Shown: one piece after another, positions 8,153 to 16,994 of the stretch
Layout of the letters: the number at the start of each line of letters is the position of its first letter
Numbering within the stretch: position 1 is the first letter of the stretch
DNA from: JAGTVG01 sp964389805
GTDB lineage: Bacteria; Bacteroidota; Bacteroidia; Cytophagales; Cyclobacteriaceae
NCBI GenBank assembly: GCA_964389805.1
Contig: CAYMFU010000017.1
Span: 1-64,000, forward strand
Reading direction: 5' to 3'
Length of the DNA: 64,000 bases
Translations under genes and position numbers: made by a program
The notes under the pieces: generated by a model
Databases searched by the model: none
What the model was told of the DNA's origin: nothing
What the model saw: the letters and a program-made list of their open reading frames with translations, nothing else

Positions 8153-8897
8153 TATTGCTAAACTCTCCATATGTAAATGAAAAGATCCAGTCCCCAATGT
8201 TTATGTAGCTACTGTTGCTGTTAATTTCAAGTATAAACGGAAGGTGACGATGCCCAAAAATATAGTAATCATGATGATCGCTTTTTTCAACTTCCTTACA
8301 GTATTGAAACAACCATTCATCATCCCCTTTGAATTCATTATCCTTATGCAGGTTTTTAAGTCTACTCTTTTTGGAATATCTGTTAGCAATACTAAAAGCT
8401 ATATCGGGATGTATCCATTTAAACATCCATTGGCTTACCGGATTTTCAAATATCCTTTTTATGAACTTGTAATTCCTGTCCCCCGGCCCGAGTCCATCTC
8501 CATGTCCTATTAAAAACTTCTTATTGTCAATATTAACAAATGCTGGATCTCGATATACCGGTATGTCAAATTCATCCTGGAAATATTGGAACATCCATAT
8601 ATCATGATTCCCTGAGAAAAAGGTAATAGGTATTCCTTCATCCCGCAGTTCCATCAAGGTTCCCTGCAATCGTGTAAAACCTTTTGGTATGGTATACTTA
8701 TATTCGAACCAGAAATCAAAAATATCCCCAAGGATGAAAATATGATGTGCATCACTCTTAATTTTTCTCAGCCAATTGACGACCTTCTTTTCACGTACCA
8801 GACTGGGTTCATTTGTTGGCGTGCCAAGATGAAAATCTGAGGCAAAATACACCTTTTTATTTTCAACTGTATTTATATCTTCTAATTGCCGGATCAT
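8121..8897 (-). CDS. lpxH: UDP-2,3-diacylglucosamine diphosphatase
   Basis: This 258-residue calcineurin-fold hydrolase matches LpxH, which cleaves UDP-diacylglucosamine to lipid X in lipid A synthesis at the cytoplasmic membrane face. The metal-binding motifs are FASDFHLG, LGDIFDFWFEY, GNHDIWM, GHGDG and FGHRHLP. The extra helical insert after GHGDGLGPGD is typical of the LpxH group in Bacteroidota. It lies downstream of ftsH, separated from it by an intrinsic terminator, so it has its own transcription start. Confidence 0.88.
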   Translation of the reverse strand: MIRQLEDINTVENKKVYFASDFHLGTPTNEPSLVREKKVVNWLRKIKSDAHHIFILGDIFDFWFEYKYTIPKGFTRLQGTLMELRDEGIPITFFSGNHDIWMFQYFQDEFDIPVYRDPAFVNIDNKKFLIGHGDGLGPGDRNYKFIKRIFENPVSQWMFKWIHPDIAFSIANRYSKKSRLKNLHKDNEFKGDDEWLFQYCKEVEKSDHHDYYIFGHRHLPFILEINSNSSYINIGDWIFSFTYGEFSNNEMQIRKFVD

Positions 8898-8917
8898 AGA
8901 ATTTCAACAAATATAGG

Positions 8918-8950
8918 CAAAAAAAAATCAGGCATTTCCTCCTGATTTTA
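8918..8950 (-). terminator. intrinsic terminator after ftsH
   Basis: Read on the minus strand, AAAATCAGG pairs with CCTGATTTT around an 8-nt loop and runs into a stretch of U residues. It ends the rsfS-ftsH transcript before lpxH. Confidence 0.8.
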
Positions 8951-8969
8951 AAATTTAAAATACTTGTTT

Positions 8970-11138
8970 CTAAACCTGATCTTCTTTCTGAACATCTTCA
9001 ACCTCCTCTGCTTTATCCATTCCATCCGAAGATTGATTTAATGTCTCACCCTTCTTTACTTTAGGATTTGAATCATCTTTATTTTGATCGAGACTAGTCT
9101 CATCCTTATTTAAATCTAAGATAGTTTCATCCTTCTTTGCTTCATCGGCTGTATCTTCCTCCTTATCTTTTTCCTCAGCTCCATTTTGGGTATAAGCCTC
9201 GTATGTAGTCGGCTTATCGAATGGTCTTTTACCTATTAATCTTTCAAGATCAGATTGAAAAATAATTTCCTTTTTTAATAATTCAGTGGCAAGGATCTCA
9301 AGTTTATCTTTCTTATCCAATAAAAGTTTTTTAGTTCTTATGTATGAATCATCCACCAACTTTCGTACTTCCGCATCAATTGTTTCAGCCGTAGCTTCAG
9401 AATAAGGTTTTGTGAAATTATAATCGGCTTGTTTAGAATCAAAGAATGAGATATTTCCGATCTTATTGTTCATTCCATAAATGGTGACCATGCTATAGGC
9501 AACTTTTGTAACACGTTCCAGGTCAGATAAGGCCCCTGTTGATATTTTTTCAAAAATGATCTCTTCCGCGGCTCGCCCACCCAGGGCCATGCACATTTCA
9601 TCAAGTAATTGCTCGGTTTGGTATAGAAACTGCTCTTTTGGCAAATATTGAGCATAACCCAGAGCTGCTATCCCTCTGGGAACAATGCTTACTTTTACCA
9701 ATGGATCAGCATGTTCCAGGTACCACCCAGCTACAGCATGACCAGCTTCATGATAAGCTACTATTTTCTTTTCTTCAGGAGAAATTATTTTGCTTTTCTT
9801 TTCAAGTCCACCAATTACCCGGTCAATGGCATCATGAAAATCTTCTATATGTACAGCTTTTCTATCCTTCCGGGCTGCTATCAGGGCAGCTTCATTGCAG
9901 ACATTTGCAATTTCAGCACCAGCAAAACCAGGTGTCTGGGCAGCCAGTTTTTTAGGATCAACAGATTTGTCAAGCTTAAGCGGCTTAATGTGAACTCTAA
10001 ATATAGCTTCTCTTCCAATAATATCCGGTTTGTCAATACTGACTTGTCGGTCAAATCGGCCAGCTCTTAAAAGTGCTGAATCCAGCACATCCGGTCTGTT
10101 TGTTGCAGCTAATATAATTACGCCGGAATCTGTAGAAAATCCATCCATTTCAACCAGCAGAGAGTTTAAGGTATTTTCTCTTTCATCATTGGCACCCGGC
10201 ATAGACCCTTTACCTCTTGACCTTCCAATTGCATCAATTTCATCAATAAATACGATACAAGGTGCTTTTTCTTTTGCTTGCTTGAACAGGTCGCGGACCC
10301 TTGCCGCTCCTACCCCAACAAACATCTCAACAAAGTCACTACCGGATATTGAAAAGAAAGGTACAGCAGCCTCCCCGGCAACAGCTTTTGCCAACAAGGT
10401 TTTACCAGTACCCGGAGCACCAATCAGTAAAGCACCTTTAGGTATTTTACCTCCCAATTTGGTAAATTTTGCAGGTGTCTTCAAAAATTCCACAATCTCT
10501 TTAACTTCTTCCTTAGCTTCGTCTAGTCCGGCAACATCAGCAAAACTTACTTTAACCTTCGCTTCTGAATCGAATAATGCAGCCTTAGATTTACCAATAT
10601 TGAATATCTGCCCACCAGGTCCTGAAGTACCCGTCATTCTTCTCATTAAAAACCAAAAGCCAAATAATATAAGAAAGAGGAAGCCCCATTGGAAAAATAT
10701 CCCGGTCAGGTCGGATCGCTCTTCCACACTGTAGCCGATCCGCTGATCTTCAGCTAACTGCGATTCTAGGCCTTCCATATATTTCGCAAAATCCTGAGCA
10801 TCCACAATAGTTATTTTATATTGTGGCCCACCTGAAAGCGAAAACGGATTGTTCTTCTCTAGTTCTTTATTGTATTTACTATTTGAAAGTGCTGATTCCT
10901 TGAGCTTCACCTCAACAAACTTCTGGTTTGATATAATTACTACATCTTCAACATCTCCGGCCAATAACATTTTCTCAAACCTGTATTTTGTGATTTCTAT
11001 ACTGGAATTGGATTTGTTAAAATAGGTGACTGCAAAAACCAATACAAATAACGCAAGAATAATCCAAACCTGATAATTTGGTTTCTGTGGCGTTTTGGGC
11101 ATTAGGTTTTTATTATTTGGTTTTCTATTCTCTGCCAT
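8970..11138 (-). CDS. ftsH: ATP-dependent zinc metalloprotease FtsH
   Basis: A 722-residue membrane AAA+ protease that degrades misfolded membrane and short-lived cytosolic proteins. Two transmembrane helices (~24-41 and ~147-165) flank a periplasmic domain. The AAA+ domain has Walker A GAPGTGKT at 240-247, Walker B IVFIDEID and the second region of homology with NRPD. The zinc site is HEAGH at 463-467. After the protease domain a tail of about 70 residues is rich in Asp, Glu and Lys with loose repeats (KDETILDLNKDETSLDQNKD), longer than in E. coli FtsH. It follows rsfS closely and is probably in one operon with it. Confidence 0.97.
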   Translation of the reverse strand: MAENRKPNNKNLMPKTPQKPNYQVWIILALFVLVFAVTYFNKSNSSIEITKYRFEKMLLAGDVEDVVIISNQKFVEVKLKESALSNSKYNKELEKNNPFSLSGGPQYKITIVDAQDFAKYMEGLESQLAEDQRIGYSVEERSDLTGIFFQWGFLFLILFGFWFLMRRMTGTSGPGGQIFNIGKSKAALFDSEAKVKVSFADVAGLDEAKEEVKEIVEFLKTPAKFTKLGGKIPKGALLIGAPGTGKTLLAKAVAGEAAVPFFSISGSDFVEMFVGVGAARVRDLFKQAKEKAPCIVFIDEIDAIGRSRGKGSMPGANDERENTLNSLLVEMDGFSTDSGVIILAATNRPDVLDSALLRAGRFDRQVSIDKPDIIGREAIFRVHIKPLKLDKSVDPKKLAAQTPGFAGAEIANVCNEAALIAARKDRKAVHIEDFHDAIDRVIGGLEKKSKIISPEEKKIVAYHEAGHAVAGWYLEHADPLVKVSIVPRGIAALGYAQYLPKEQFLYQTEQLLDEMCMALGGRAAEEIIFEKISTGALSDLERVTKVAYSMVTIYGMNNKIGNISFFDSKQADYNFTKPYSEATAETIDAEVRKLVDDSYIRTKKLLLDKKDKLEILATELLKKEIIFQSDLERLIGKRPFDKPTTYEAYTQNGAEEKDKEEDTADEAKKDETILDLNKDETSLDQNKDDSNPKVKKGETLNQSSDGMDKAEEVEDVQKEDQV

Positions 11139-11183
11139 TATAAATTATTCAGTATCCCCTTGGTTAAAAACGATTTAGATCCA

Positions 11184-11573
11184 CTATTGTTCAAATTGCT
11201 TAGAAGGATCAATATAGTTTAACTTAGCATCGCCCCATAATTGCTCCAAATTATAAAATGCTCTTGTTTCCTTTTTAAAAACATTTGCGACAACATTCAC
11301 AAAATCCAGCAAAATCCATTCCTTATTTTTATGTCCCTCTTTATGCCAGACGTTTTCGGTGGCATGCTTTTCCACATGCTCTTCTATCGATTCCGATATC
11401 GCATCAACCTGCGTATCAGAATTACCGCTGCACAATACAAAAAAATCAGTAAAAGCTCCATTTATCCCCCTCAAGTCCATTACAAGTACTTCAGTAGCCT
11501 TTTTATCCAACATTCCATCAACTATAATTTTACTTAGACTTTCTGAATTTACTTGTTTCTTTTTTAATGCCAT
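11184..11573 (-). CDS. rsfS: ribosome silencing factor RsfS
   Basis: A 129-residue member of the RsfS/YbeB/Iojap family, which binds uL14 on the 50S subunit and blocks subunit joining when nutrients run out. Family signatures seen are VLVMDLRGINGAFTDFFVLCSGNSDTQVDAI (Asp/Cys-Ser core, in part) and WILLDFVNVVANVFKKETRAFYNLEQLWGDA (the DxxxVxVHVF-like block). Length is normal. It is the first gene of a leftward unit with ftsH and is divergent from birA, with only 38 bp between starts. Confidence 0.95.
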   Translation of the reverse strand: MALKKKQVNSESLSKIIVDGMLDKKATEVLVMDLRGINGAFTDFFVLCSGNSDTQVDAISESIEEHVEKHATENVWHKEGHKNKEWILLDFVNVVANVFKKETRAFYNLEQLWGDAKLNYIDPSKQFEQ

Positions 11574-11602
11574 ATACCCATTTTTGTATATGTAAAACTA
11601 CA

Positions 11603-11610
11603 CAAAAATA
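11603..11610 (-). promoter_or_regulatory. -7 box upstream of rsfS-ftsH
   Basis: On the minus strand the sequence reads TATTTTTG, an exact TAnnTTTG match about 30 bp upstream of the rsfS start. It sits almost on the start codon of the divergent birA gene. Confidence 0.5.
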
Positions 11611-11611
11611 A

Positions 11612-12370
11612 TTGTATAAAATTTTTGAGGAAATACAAATTATAGGGAAACAACTGATTTTCCTGCCAAAATGTCGGTCTACTAATGACATAGCAGCCGA
11701 TATGTTGAAAAAGGGGATTCTGAAAGAAGGTGCAATTATTGTAACCAATCACCAGGACGCTGGCAGGGGTCAGAGAGGTAATGTATGGGTTTCTAATAAA
11801 AATAAAAACCTGACCTTCTCCCTGGTTTTAAAACCGGACTTTATCAGCCCGCCGGATAATTTTGCATTAAACATGCTGGTATCTGTGGCCATCTTAAATG
11901 TTTTGAAAGGCTTTAACAAATCTTCGTTTAGGATTAAATGGCCAAATGACATAATGCATAATGGAAATAAACTTGGGGGCATATTGATAGAAAACAGTAT
12001 TAAGGGAGCTAAAATCGAAAATTCCATAATCGGTATTGGGTTGAATGTAAACCAGGTCAGTTTTAATGATCAATTCAATGCCGTATCCTTAATCAACATA
12101 TTTGAAAGATCGTTTGATTTGAATGGGTTGTTAAACAAAATCATCAGGCAATTGGAAGATCAGTTTTTAATTTTAAAATTTGGGAATAAGGAACTTTTGA
12201 AAATGACATATCTTGATAATCTTTATTGGTTAAATGAAAAACACACTTTTATATCATCTTCTAAATTTGATGGAATCATTAAAGGAATTGACCCGATAGG
12301 GCGTCTTGAAGTAAAGACAGACAAAGGTCTTGAAAAATTCAATTTTAAGGAAATCAAATATTTAGAGTAG
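11612..12370 (+). CDS. birA: biotin--[acetyl-CoA-carboxylase] ligase
   Basis: A 252-residue biotin protein ligase of the monofunctional type, without the N-terminal DNA-binding domain. It attaches biotin to the carboxylase carrier protein. The biotin-AMP loop is GRGQRGNVWVS, followed by the KWPNDIM motif and KLGGILIE; the C-terminal SH3-like domain ends with DKGLEKFNFKEI. I see no ATG in a suitable place: the frame starts with TTG, giving MYKIFEEIQIIGKQLIFLP before the conserved STND block, which fits the family length. Lack of the HTH means it is not expected to act as a repressor. Confidence 0.92.
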   Translation: MYKIFEEIQIIGKQLIFLPKCRSTNDIAADMLKKGILKEGAIIVTNHQDAGRGQRGNVWVSNKNKNLTFSLVLKPDFISPPDNFALNMLVSVAILNVLKGFNKSSFRIKWPNDIMHNGNKLGGILIENSIKGAKIENSIIGIGLNVNQVSFNDQFNAVSLINIFERSFDLNGLLNKIIRQLEDQFLILKFGNKELLKMTYLDNLYWLNEKHTFISSSKFDGIIKGIDPIGRLEVKTDKGLEKFNFKEIKYLE

Positions 12371-12377
12371 CTTATTT

Positions 12378-12408
12378 TTTGTCCACAGAAGGTTTTATTG
12401 TATTTTCG
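12378..12408 (+). promoter_or_regulatory. predicted promoter of ahcY
   Basis: TTTG at 12378-12381, a 19-bp spacer, then TATTTTCG at 12401-12408 (one mismatch to TAnnTTTG). Transcription would start about 14 nt before the ATG. Confidence 0.5.
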
Positions 12409-12428
12409 TGGATTAAAAAAATCAGGAA

Positions 12429-13736
12429 ATGCAGGACACTAAACTTAATTGCAAGGTAAAAGATATCTCACTTGCCGCGTGGGGAAGAAAAGAAATTGAA
12501 CTGGCAGAGGCAGAAATGCCCGGCCTTATGTCTATTCGGGAAGAATATGGAAAGACGAAACCACTAGCTGGTGCCAGAATAGCTGGCTGTCTTCATATGA
12601 CAATTCAAACGGCTGTACTTATTGAAACACTAAAGGAACTGGGCGCTGAAGTGGCGTGGTCTTCCTGCAACATCTTCTCAACCCAGGATCATGCTGCAGC
12701 TGCGATTGCAGAAGCTGGCATCCCCGTTTTCGCCTGGAAAGGTGAAACAGAAGAAGAATACGAATGGTGTATCAAACAGACCTTTTATGCATTTGAAGAT
12801 GAGAAACCCTTATCTTTGATCCTGGATGATGGTGGAGATCTTACCAATATGGTACTGGATCATTATCCTGAATTGGCGAAGAATGTCCATGGAATTTCTG
12901 AAGAGACCACAACTGGAGTTCACCGCCTTTATGAAAGAATGAAAAATGGCACACTTCCTGTGCCTGCAATTAATGTAAACGACTCCGTTACCAAATCCAA
13001 ATTCGACAATAAATATGGTTGCCGTGAATCCCTCGTCGATGCGATCAGACGGGCAACGGACCTTATGCTTGCTGGTAAGATTGCTGTAGTGGCAGGATAT
13101 GGAGATGTTGGCAAAGGTTCCGCTCAATCTTTGAGAGGAGCAGGAGTTCGCGTAATTGTAACTGAAATAGATCCCATTTGTGCCTTGCAGGCAGCAATGG
13201 ATGGTTTCGAAGTTAAAAAGATGGTTGACGCAGTGCCTGAAGCTAATATTATTGTAACTGCCACCGGCAACCGGGATATTATCACTGGCGAGCATTTTGG
13301 TTTGATGAAGGATAAGACCATAGTATGCAATATTGGCCACTTTGATAATGAAATAGATGTAGCCTGGTTAAATGAAAACCGCGGAAACACTAAAATCCAG
13401 ATAAAGCCGCAAGTTGATCTGTATAATGTAAACGGGAATGACATTATCTTACTTGCTGAAGGGAGATTGGTTAATCTGGGATGCGCAACGGGTCACCCAT
13501 CCTTTGTAATGTCAAATTCATTTACCAACCAGGTGCTTGCACAAATCGAATTATGGAAGAATGAGGATAAATACAAAAATGAGGTATACACCCTTCCTAA
13601 GCATCTGGATGAAAAGGTTGCCATGTTACACCTTAAAAAGATAGGTGTTGAACTGGATAGGCTAAATCAAGAGCAAGCTGATTATATTGGCGTCAATGTA
13701 AACGGTCCGTATAAACCAGAATATTATAGGTATTAA
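12429..13736 (+). CDS. ahcY: adenosylhomocysteinase
   Basis: This 435-residue NAD-dependent enzyme splits S-adenosylhomocysteine into adenosine and homocysteine, keeping the methyl cycle running. It shows the AHCY signature around SCNIFSTQDHAAAA, substrate residues in KSKFDNKYGCRESLVD, the Rossmann motif VAGYGDVGKGSAQSLRG, and the C-terminal PYKPEYYRY tail with the Lys-Tyr pair that reaches into the neighbouring subunit. Length is typical of the shorter bacterial form lacking the internal insert. It stands alone between birA and the transglycosylase gene. Confidence 0.97.
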   Translation: MQDTKLNCKVKDISLAAWGRKEIELAEAEMPGLMSIREEYGKTKPLAGARIAGCLHMTIQTAVLIETLKELGAEVAWSSCNIFSTQDHAAAAIAEAGIPVFAWKGETEEEYEWCIKQTFYAFEDEKPLSLILDDGGDLTNMVLDHYPELAKNVHGISEETTTGVHRLYERMKNGTLPVPAINVNDSVTKSKFDNKYGCRESLVDAIRRATDLMLAGKIAVVAGYGDVGKGSAQSLRGAGVRVIVTEIDPICALQAAMDGFEVKKMVDAVPEANIIVTATGNRDIITGEHFGLMKDKTIVCNIGHFDNEIDVAWLNENRGNTKIQIKPQVDLYNVNGNDIILLAEGRLVNLGCATGHPSFVMSNSFTNQVLAQIELWKNEDKYKNEVYTLPKHLDEKVAMLHLKKIGVELDRLNQEQADYIGVNVNGPYKPEYYRY

Positions 13737-13809
13737 GATCGGTACGCAACTGATAAATATTTATTCATTCTTAGCAGATGTATTCAAAAAACTTATCTAG
13801 TATACTCGC

Positions 13810-15288
13810 ATGACTATATCCAGGCCTTATAAAATACCTGGCCTCAAAATTTATTTACTCTTTTTTATTCTTTCATTCTGGGCTTGTTCTGAAAAGTCAG
13901 GTGGTAAAAGTGACTATTCTACTTCATTAGATTCTTTGCACTTCGATTCTACATCTGTTGATTTTGACTTAGCAGAGATTAAAGAAAGAGGGACTATACG
14001 TGTAATCCTCGAAAACACATCCACTGGTTATTTTCTTTACAAAGGTCGGACCATGGGTTTTCATTATGAGCTGGTAAAAGATTTTTGTGATAAGAATGGC
14101 CTTAACATGGAAATTATTATTGAGAATGACTTTAATACGAGCTTTCAGAAATTATTGAAAGGTGAGGCTGATATTATTGCACATTCCCTTACTATAACAA
14201 AGGGCCGAAAGGAAATTGTCAGCTTTATTAATCCTCATTATGAAGTCAGACAAATGCTTATTCAGCATAAGCCAGACGGATGGGAAAAAATGAAAAAGCA
14301 CGAGATCGAAAATAGATTAATTAAAAGCCCGTCTGAATTAATTGGCAAAAAGATTCATGTAAAAAAAGGATCATCTTACTCCAAAAGACTTCAAAACTTG
14401 TCTGATGAGATCGGAGGAGATATTATAATTGTTCAGGAGAACGGAGAGGTTTTAACTGAAGAACTTATTGTCATGGTAGCGGATAAAACAATTGAATATA
14501 CTGTAGCAGATGAAGATCTGGCTGACGTAGGTGCTACTTATTTTGATAATATTGATGTAAATATGCCTCTCAGCCTGCCGACACAGGTAGGATGGGCCGT
14601 AAGAAAAAATTCTGCAGGACTACTGGTTGAATTAAATATATGGATATCAGAATTAAAAAGTAAACCTGATTTCAATGTACTGTTTAATAAATATTATGAT
14701 GATCCAAAAGGATTCAAACGAAGGGTCCAAAGTGACTTCTCCACTATAGCTGGAAGCAGTATTTCGCCTTATGATGACCTGATAAAGAAATATGCCTTGA
14801 CAATTGATTGGGATTGGAGGTTGCTTGCTGCCCAGATATACCAGGAATCACAATTTAATCCTAAAGCCAAATCATGGATGGGGGCACAAGGATTAATGCA
14901 ACTGGTTCCAAATACTGCCAAAGAGTTCGCGGCAACTCATATCCTGGATCCAGAACAGAATATTCGGGCAGGCACTAAGTATATTAAGTGGCTTGAGGAA
15001 TATTGGTGTAAGTATATTGATGATCCTGCTGAATTAGAGAAATTTGTATTGGCATCTTATAACTCCGGACAGGGTCATGTGCTAGATGCCATGAAACTCG
15101 CCGAGAAATATGGTAAGGATCCAAAAATATGGGACAACAATGTAGAATTTTATATGCTACAAAAGTCAAAACCGAAATATTATAAAGATCCTGTTGCTAA
15201 TTCAGGATACTGCAGAGGAAGGGAACCAGTAAATTATGTAATTAGTATTAAAAAACAGTTTGAAATATATAAGCAGTTTTTCAATTAA
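13810..15288 (+). CDS. mltF: membrane-bound lytic murein transglycosylase, MltF type
   Basis: A 492-residue lipoprotein (lipobox FWAC, Cys26) with a periplasmic solute-binding-3 domain (~55-305) followed by an SLT catalytic domain (~320-450). The catalytic glutamate is Glu346 in AAQIYQESQFNPKAKSW, followed by GAQGLMQLVPNTAKEFA and the YNSGQGHV block. MltF enzymes cleave the glycan strand of peptidoglycan to give 1,6-anhydro ends; the N-terminal domain regulates the enzyme by sensing muropeptides. It ends 16 bp before the isocitrate dehydrogenase start, probably by chance rather than by shared function. Confidence 0.92.
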   Translation: MTISRPYKIPGLKIYLLFFILSFWACSEKSGGKSDYSTSLDSLHFDSTSVDFDLAEIKERGTIRVILENTSTGYFLYKGRTMGFHYELVKDFCDKNGLNMEIIIENDFNTSFQKLLKGEADIIAHSLTITKGRKEIVSFINPHYEVRQMLIQHKPDGWEKMKKHEIENRLIKSPSELIGKKIHVKKGSSYSKRLQNLSDEIGGDIIIVQENGEVLTEELIVMVADKTIEYTVADEDLADVGATYFDNIDVNMPLSLPTQVGWAVRKNSAGLLVELNIWISELKSKPDFNVLFNKYYDDPKGFKRRVQSDFSTIAGSSISPYDDLIKKYALTIDWDWRLLAAQIYQESQFNPKAKSWMGAQGLMQLVPNTAKEFAATHILDPEQNIRAGTKYIKWLEEYWCKYIDDPAELEKFVLASYNSGQGHVLDAMKLAEKYGKDPKIWDNNVEFYMLQKSKPKYYKDPVANSGYCRGREPVNYVISIKKQFEIYKQFFN

Positions 15289-15304
15289 ATAAATTAAGAA
15301 AATT

Positions 15305-16756
15305 ATGCCTGGCAAACAGAAAATCACCGTTGCTTATGGAGATGGCATAGGGCCTGAGATCATGCAGGTTACACTGGATATTTTAATTGCAGCAGGAGCC
15401 AACCTGGAGTTTGATGTCATCGAGATTGGAGAAAAAGTATATCGCAAGGGAATTCCAACTGGCATCTCCGAGGATGCATGGGAATCACTTCGTACCAATA
15501 AAGTATTTCTCAAAGCACCTATCACCACACCCCAGGGTGGAGGTTTTAAAAGTCTGAATGTATCTACGCGTGTGGCATTAGGTCTTTATTCAAATGTCCG
15601 TCCATGCCGATCATTTTTTCCTTATGTCCCAACCAACCACCCCTTAACAGACCTCGTCGTCATTCGTGAAAATGAAGAAGATATTTATGCAGGGATAGAA
15701 CACCAGCAGACCAATGAGGTAGTACAAGCGTTAAAGCTAATTTCTAAGCCCGGATCAGAAAGGATAATCAGGTTTGCTTTTGAATATGCAAAAGCCTATG
15801 GTCGCAAAAAAGTTACCTGTATGACCAAGGATAACATTATGAAACAAGCCGATGGTCTGTTTCATAAAATATTTGATGAGGTTGCCCGTGAATATCCTGA
15901 GATCGAAAACCATCATATGATCATTGATATAGGCTCAGCCATTATTGCAGACCGGCCACATTCTCTGGACGTTATAGTAACACAGAATTTGTATGGTGAT
16001 ATAATTTCCGATATTGCTGCCCAGGTAACCGGATCTGTCGGACTAGGCGGATCAGCCAATATAGGTGATGAAGTGGCCATGTTTGAAGCCATTCACGGAT
16101 CGGCGCCCGATATAGCAGGTCTTGATATCGCCAATCCTTCCGGATTATTGAATGCTGCAGTAATGATGCTAGTTCATATTGACCAGGCTGAAGTAGCAGA
16201 GAAGATAGAAAATGCTTGGCTTAAAACCATCGAAGATGGGATCCACACTTCTGATATATATAATAAAGATTCCGTGCGTAAAGTGTGGACATCAGAATTT
16301 GCAAAAGAAGTAATTTTAAGACTGGGCCAGACACCAAACAGGCTTCGGCCAGTTTCCTATAAATCTGGAGCCTCAATGAAGAAAATTGAACTTGGCAAAT
16401 CCACTTTAGCGAGAAAAGAATTGGTGGGAATTGATGTTTTCTTTGATTGGAATGAAAAAGACCGGGATCCAAAGGTCTTAGGAGATTCTCTTACAAAGAT
16501 CAACACAGATGCCCTGGCACTTAAGATGATCACCAACCGGGGTGTAAAAGTGTATCCTGATGGATACCCGGGCACCTTCTGTACAGATCACTGGCGCAGC
16601 AGGTTTGTTTCCCCCGATGAAGGGAAAGCTGTCACGCACACGCAAGTATTAGAACTTTTAAACCAGATCAATAGCAAAGGATTCGATTTTATCAAAACAG
16701 AGAATCTGTATTCTTTCGATGGTGAAAGGGGATATTCACTGGGACAAGGTGAGTAA
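15305..16756 (+). CDS. icd: isocitrate dehydrogenase (NADP-type, long Thermus-like form)
   Basis: A 483-residue member of the isocitrate/isopropylmalate dehydrogenase family. The N-terminal 330 residues hold the catalytic core: VAYGDGIGPEIM, the substrate arginines in NVSTRVALGLYSNVRPCRSF, VVIRENEEDIYAGIEH, the metal-binding aspartates in LYGDIISDIAAQV, and the cofactor loop EAIHGSAPDIAG. A C-terminal extension of about 140 residues matches the arrangement known from Thermus thermophilus ICDH and is absent from LeuB. It converts isocitrate to 2-oxoglutarate in the TCA cycle. Cofactor preference is inferred from family, not proven. Confidence 0.88.
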   Translation: MPGKQKITVAYGDGIGPEIMQVTLDILIAAGANLEFDVIEIGEKVYRKGIPTGISEDAWESLRTNKVFLKAPITTPQGGGFKSLNVSTRVALGLYSNVRPCRSFFPYVPTNHPLTDLVVIRENEEDIYAGIEHQQTNEVVQALKLISKPGSERIIRFAFEYAKAYGRKKVTCMTKDNIMKQADGLFHKIFDEVAREYPEIENHHMIIDIGSAIIADRPHSLDVIVTQNLYGDIISDIAAQVTGSVGLGGSANIGDEVAMFEAIHGSAPDIAGLDIANPSGLLNAAVMMLVHIDQAEVAEKIENAWLKTIEDGIHTSDIYNKDSVRKVWTSEFAKEVILRLGQTPNRLRPVSYKSGASMKKIELGKSTLARKELVGIDVFFDWNEKDRDPKVLGDSLTKINTDALALKMITNRGVKVYPDGYPGTFCTDHWRSRFVSPDEGKAVTHTQVLELLNQINSKGFDFIKTENLYSFDGERGYSLGQGE

Positions 16757-16994
16757 GCCTCTTTAGGATAAACCATTTACTCAAAAAAATTATTTGGATT
16801 CTTTTACAGATCATTGCGAAGGAATGCGCTGATCGTCATGGTGTACTCATGGGGGGAGTAATCAGATACTCACCTACCATTTAATTTACCTTTGATTCAT
16901 AGAAAATTAATCAAAGTAATTATTAACTTTACCCAACCACACTACCTGTTTGACTTTTTGTTCGACTTTTTTAGCTATTTGATTATAATAAAGA

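Noticed and set aside
7322..8197. Longer start for the secreted protein overlapping lpxH
   Set aside because: Adds polar residues before the signal peptide; the internal ATG at 8152 gives a normal signal.
10030..10734. 234-codon frame opposite ftsH
   Set aside because: Antisense to the conserved AAA+ domain; composition is that of a reverse-strand artefact.
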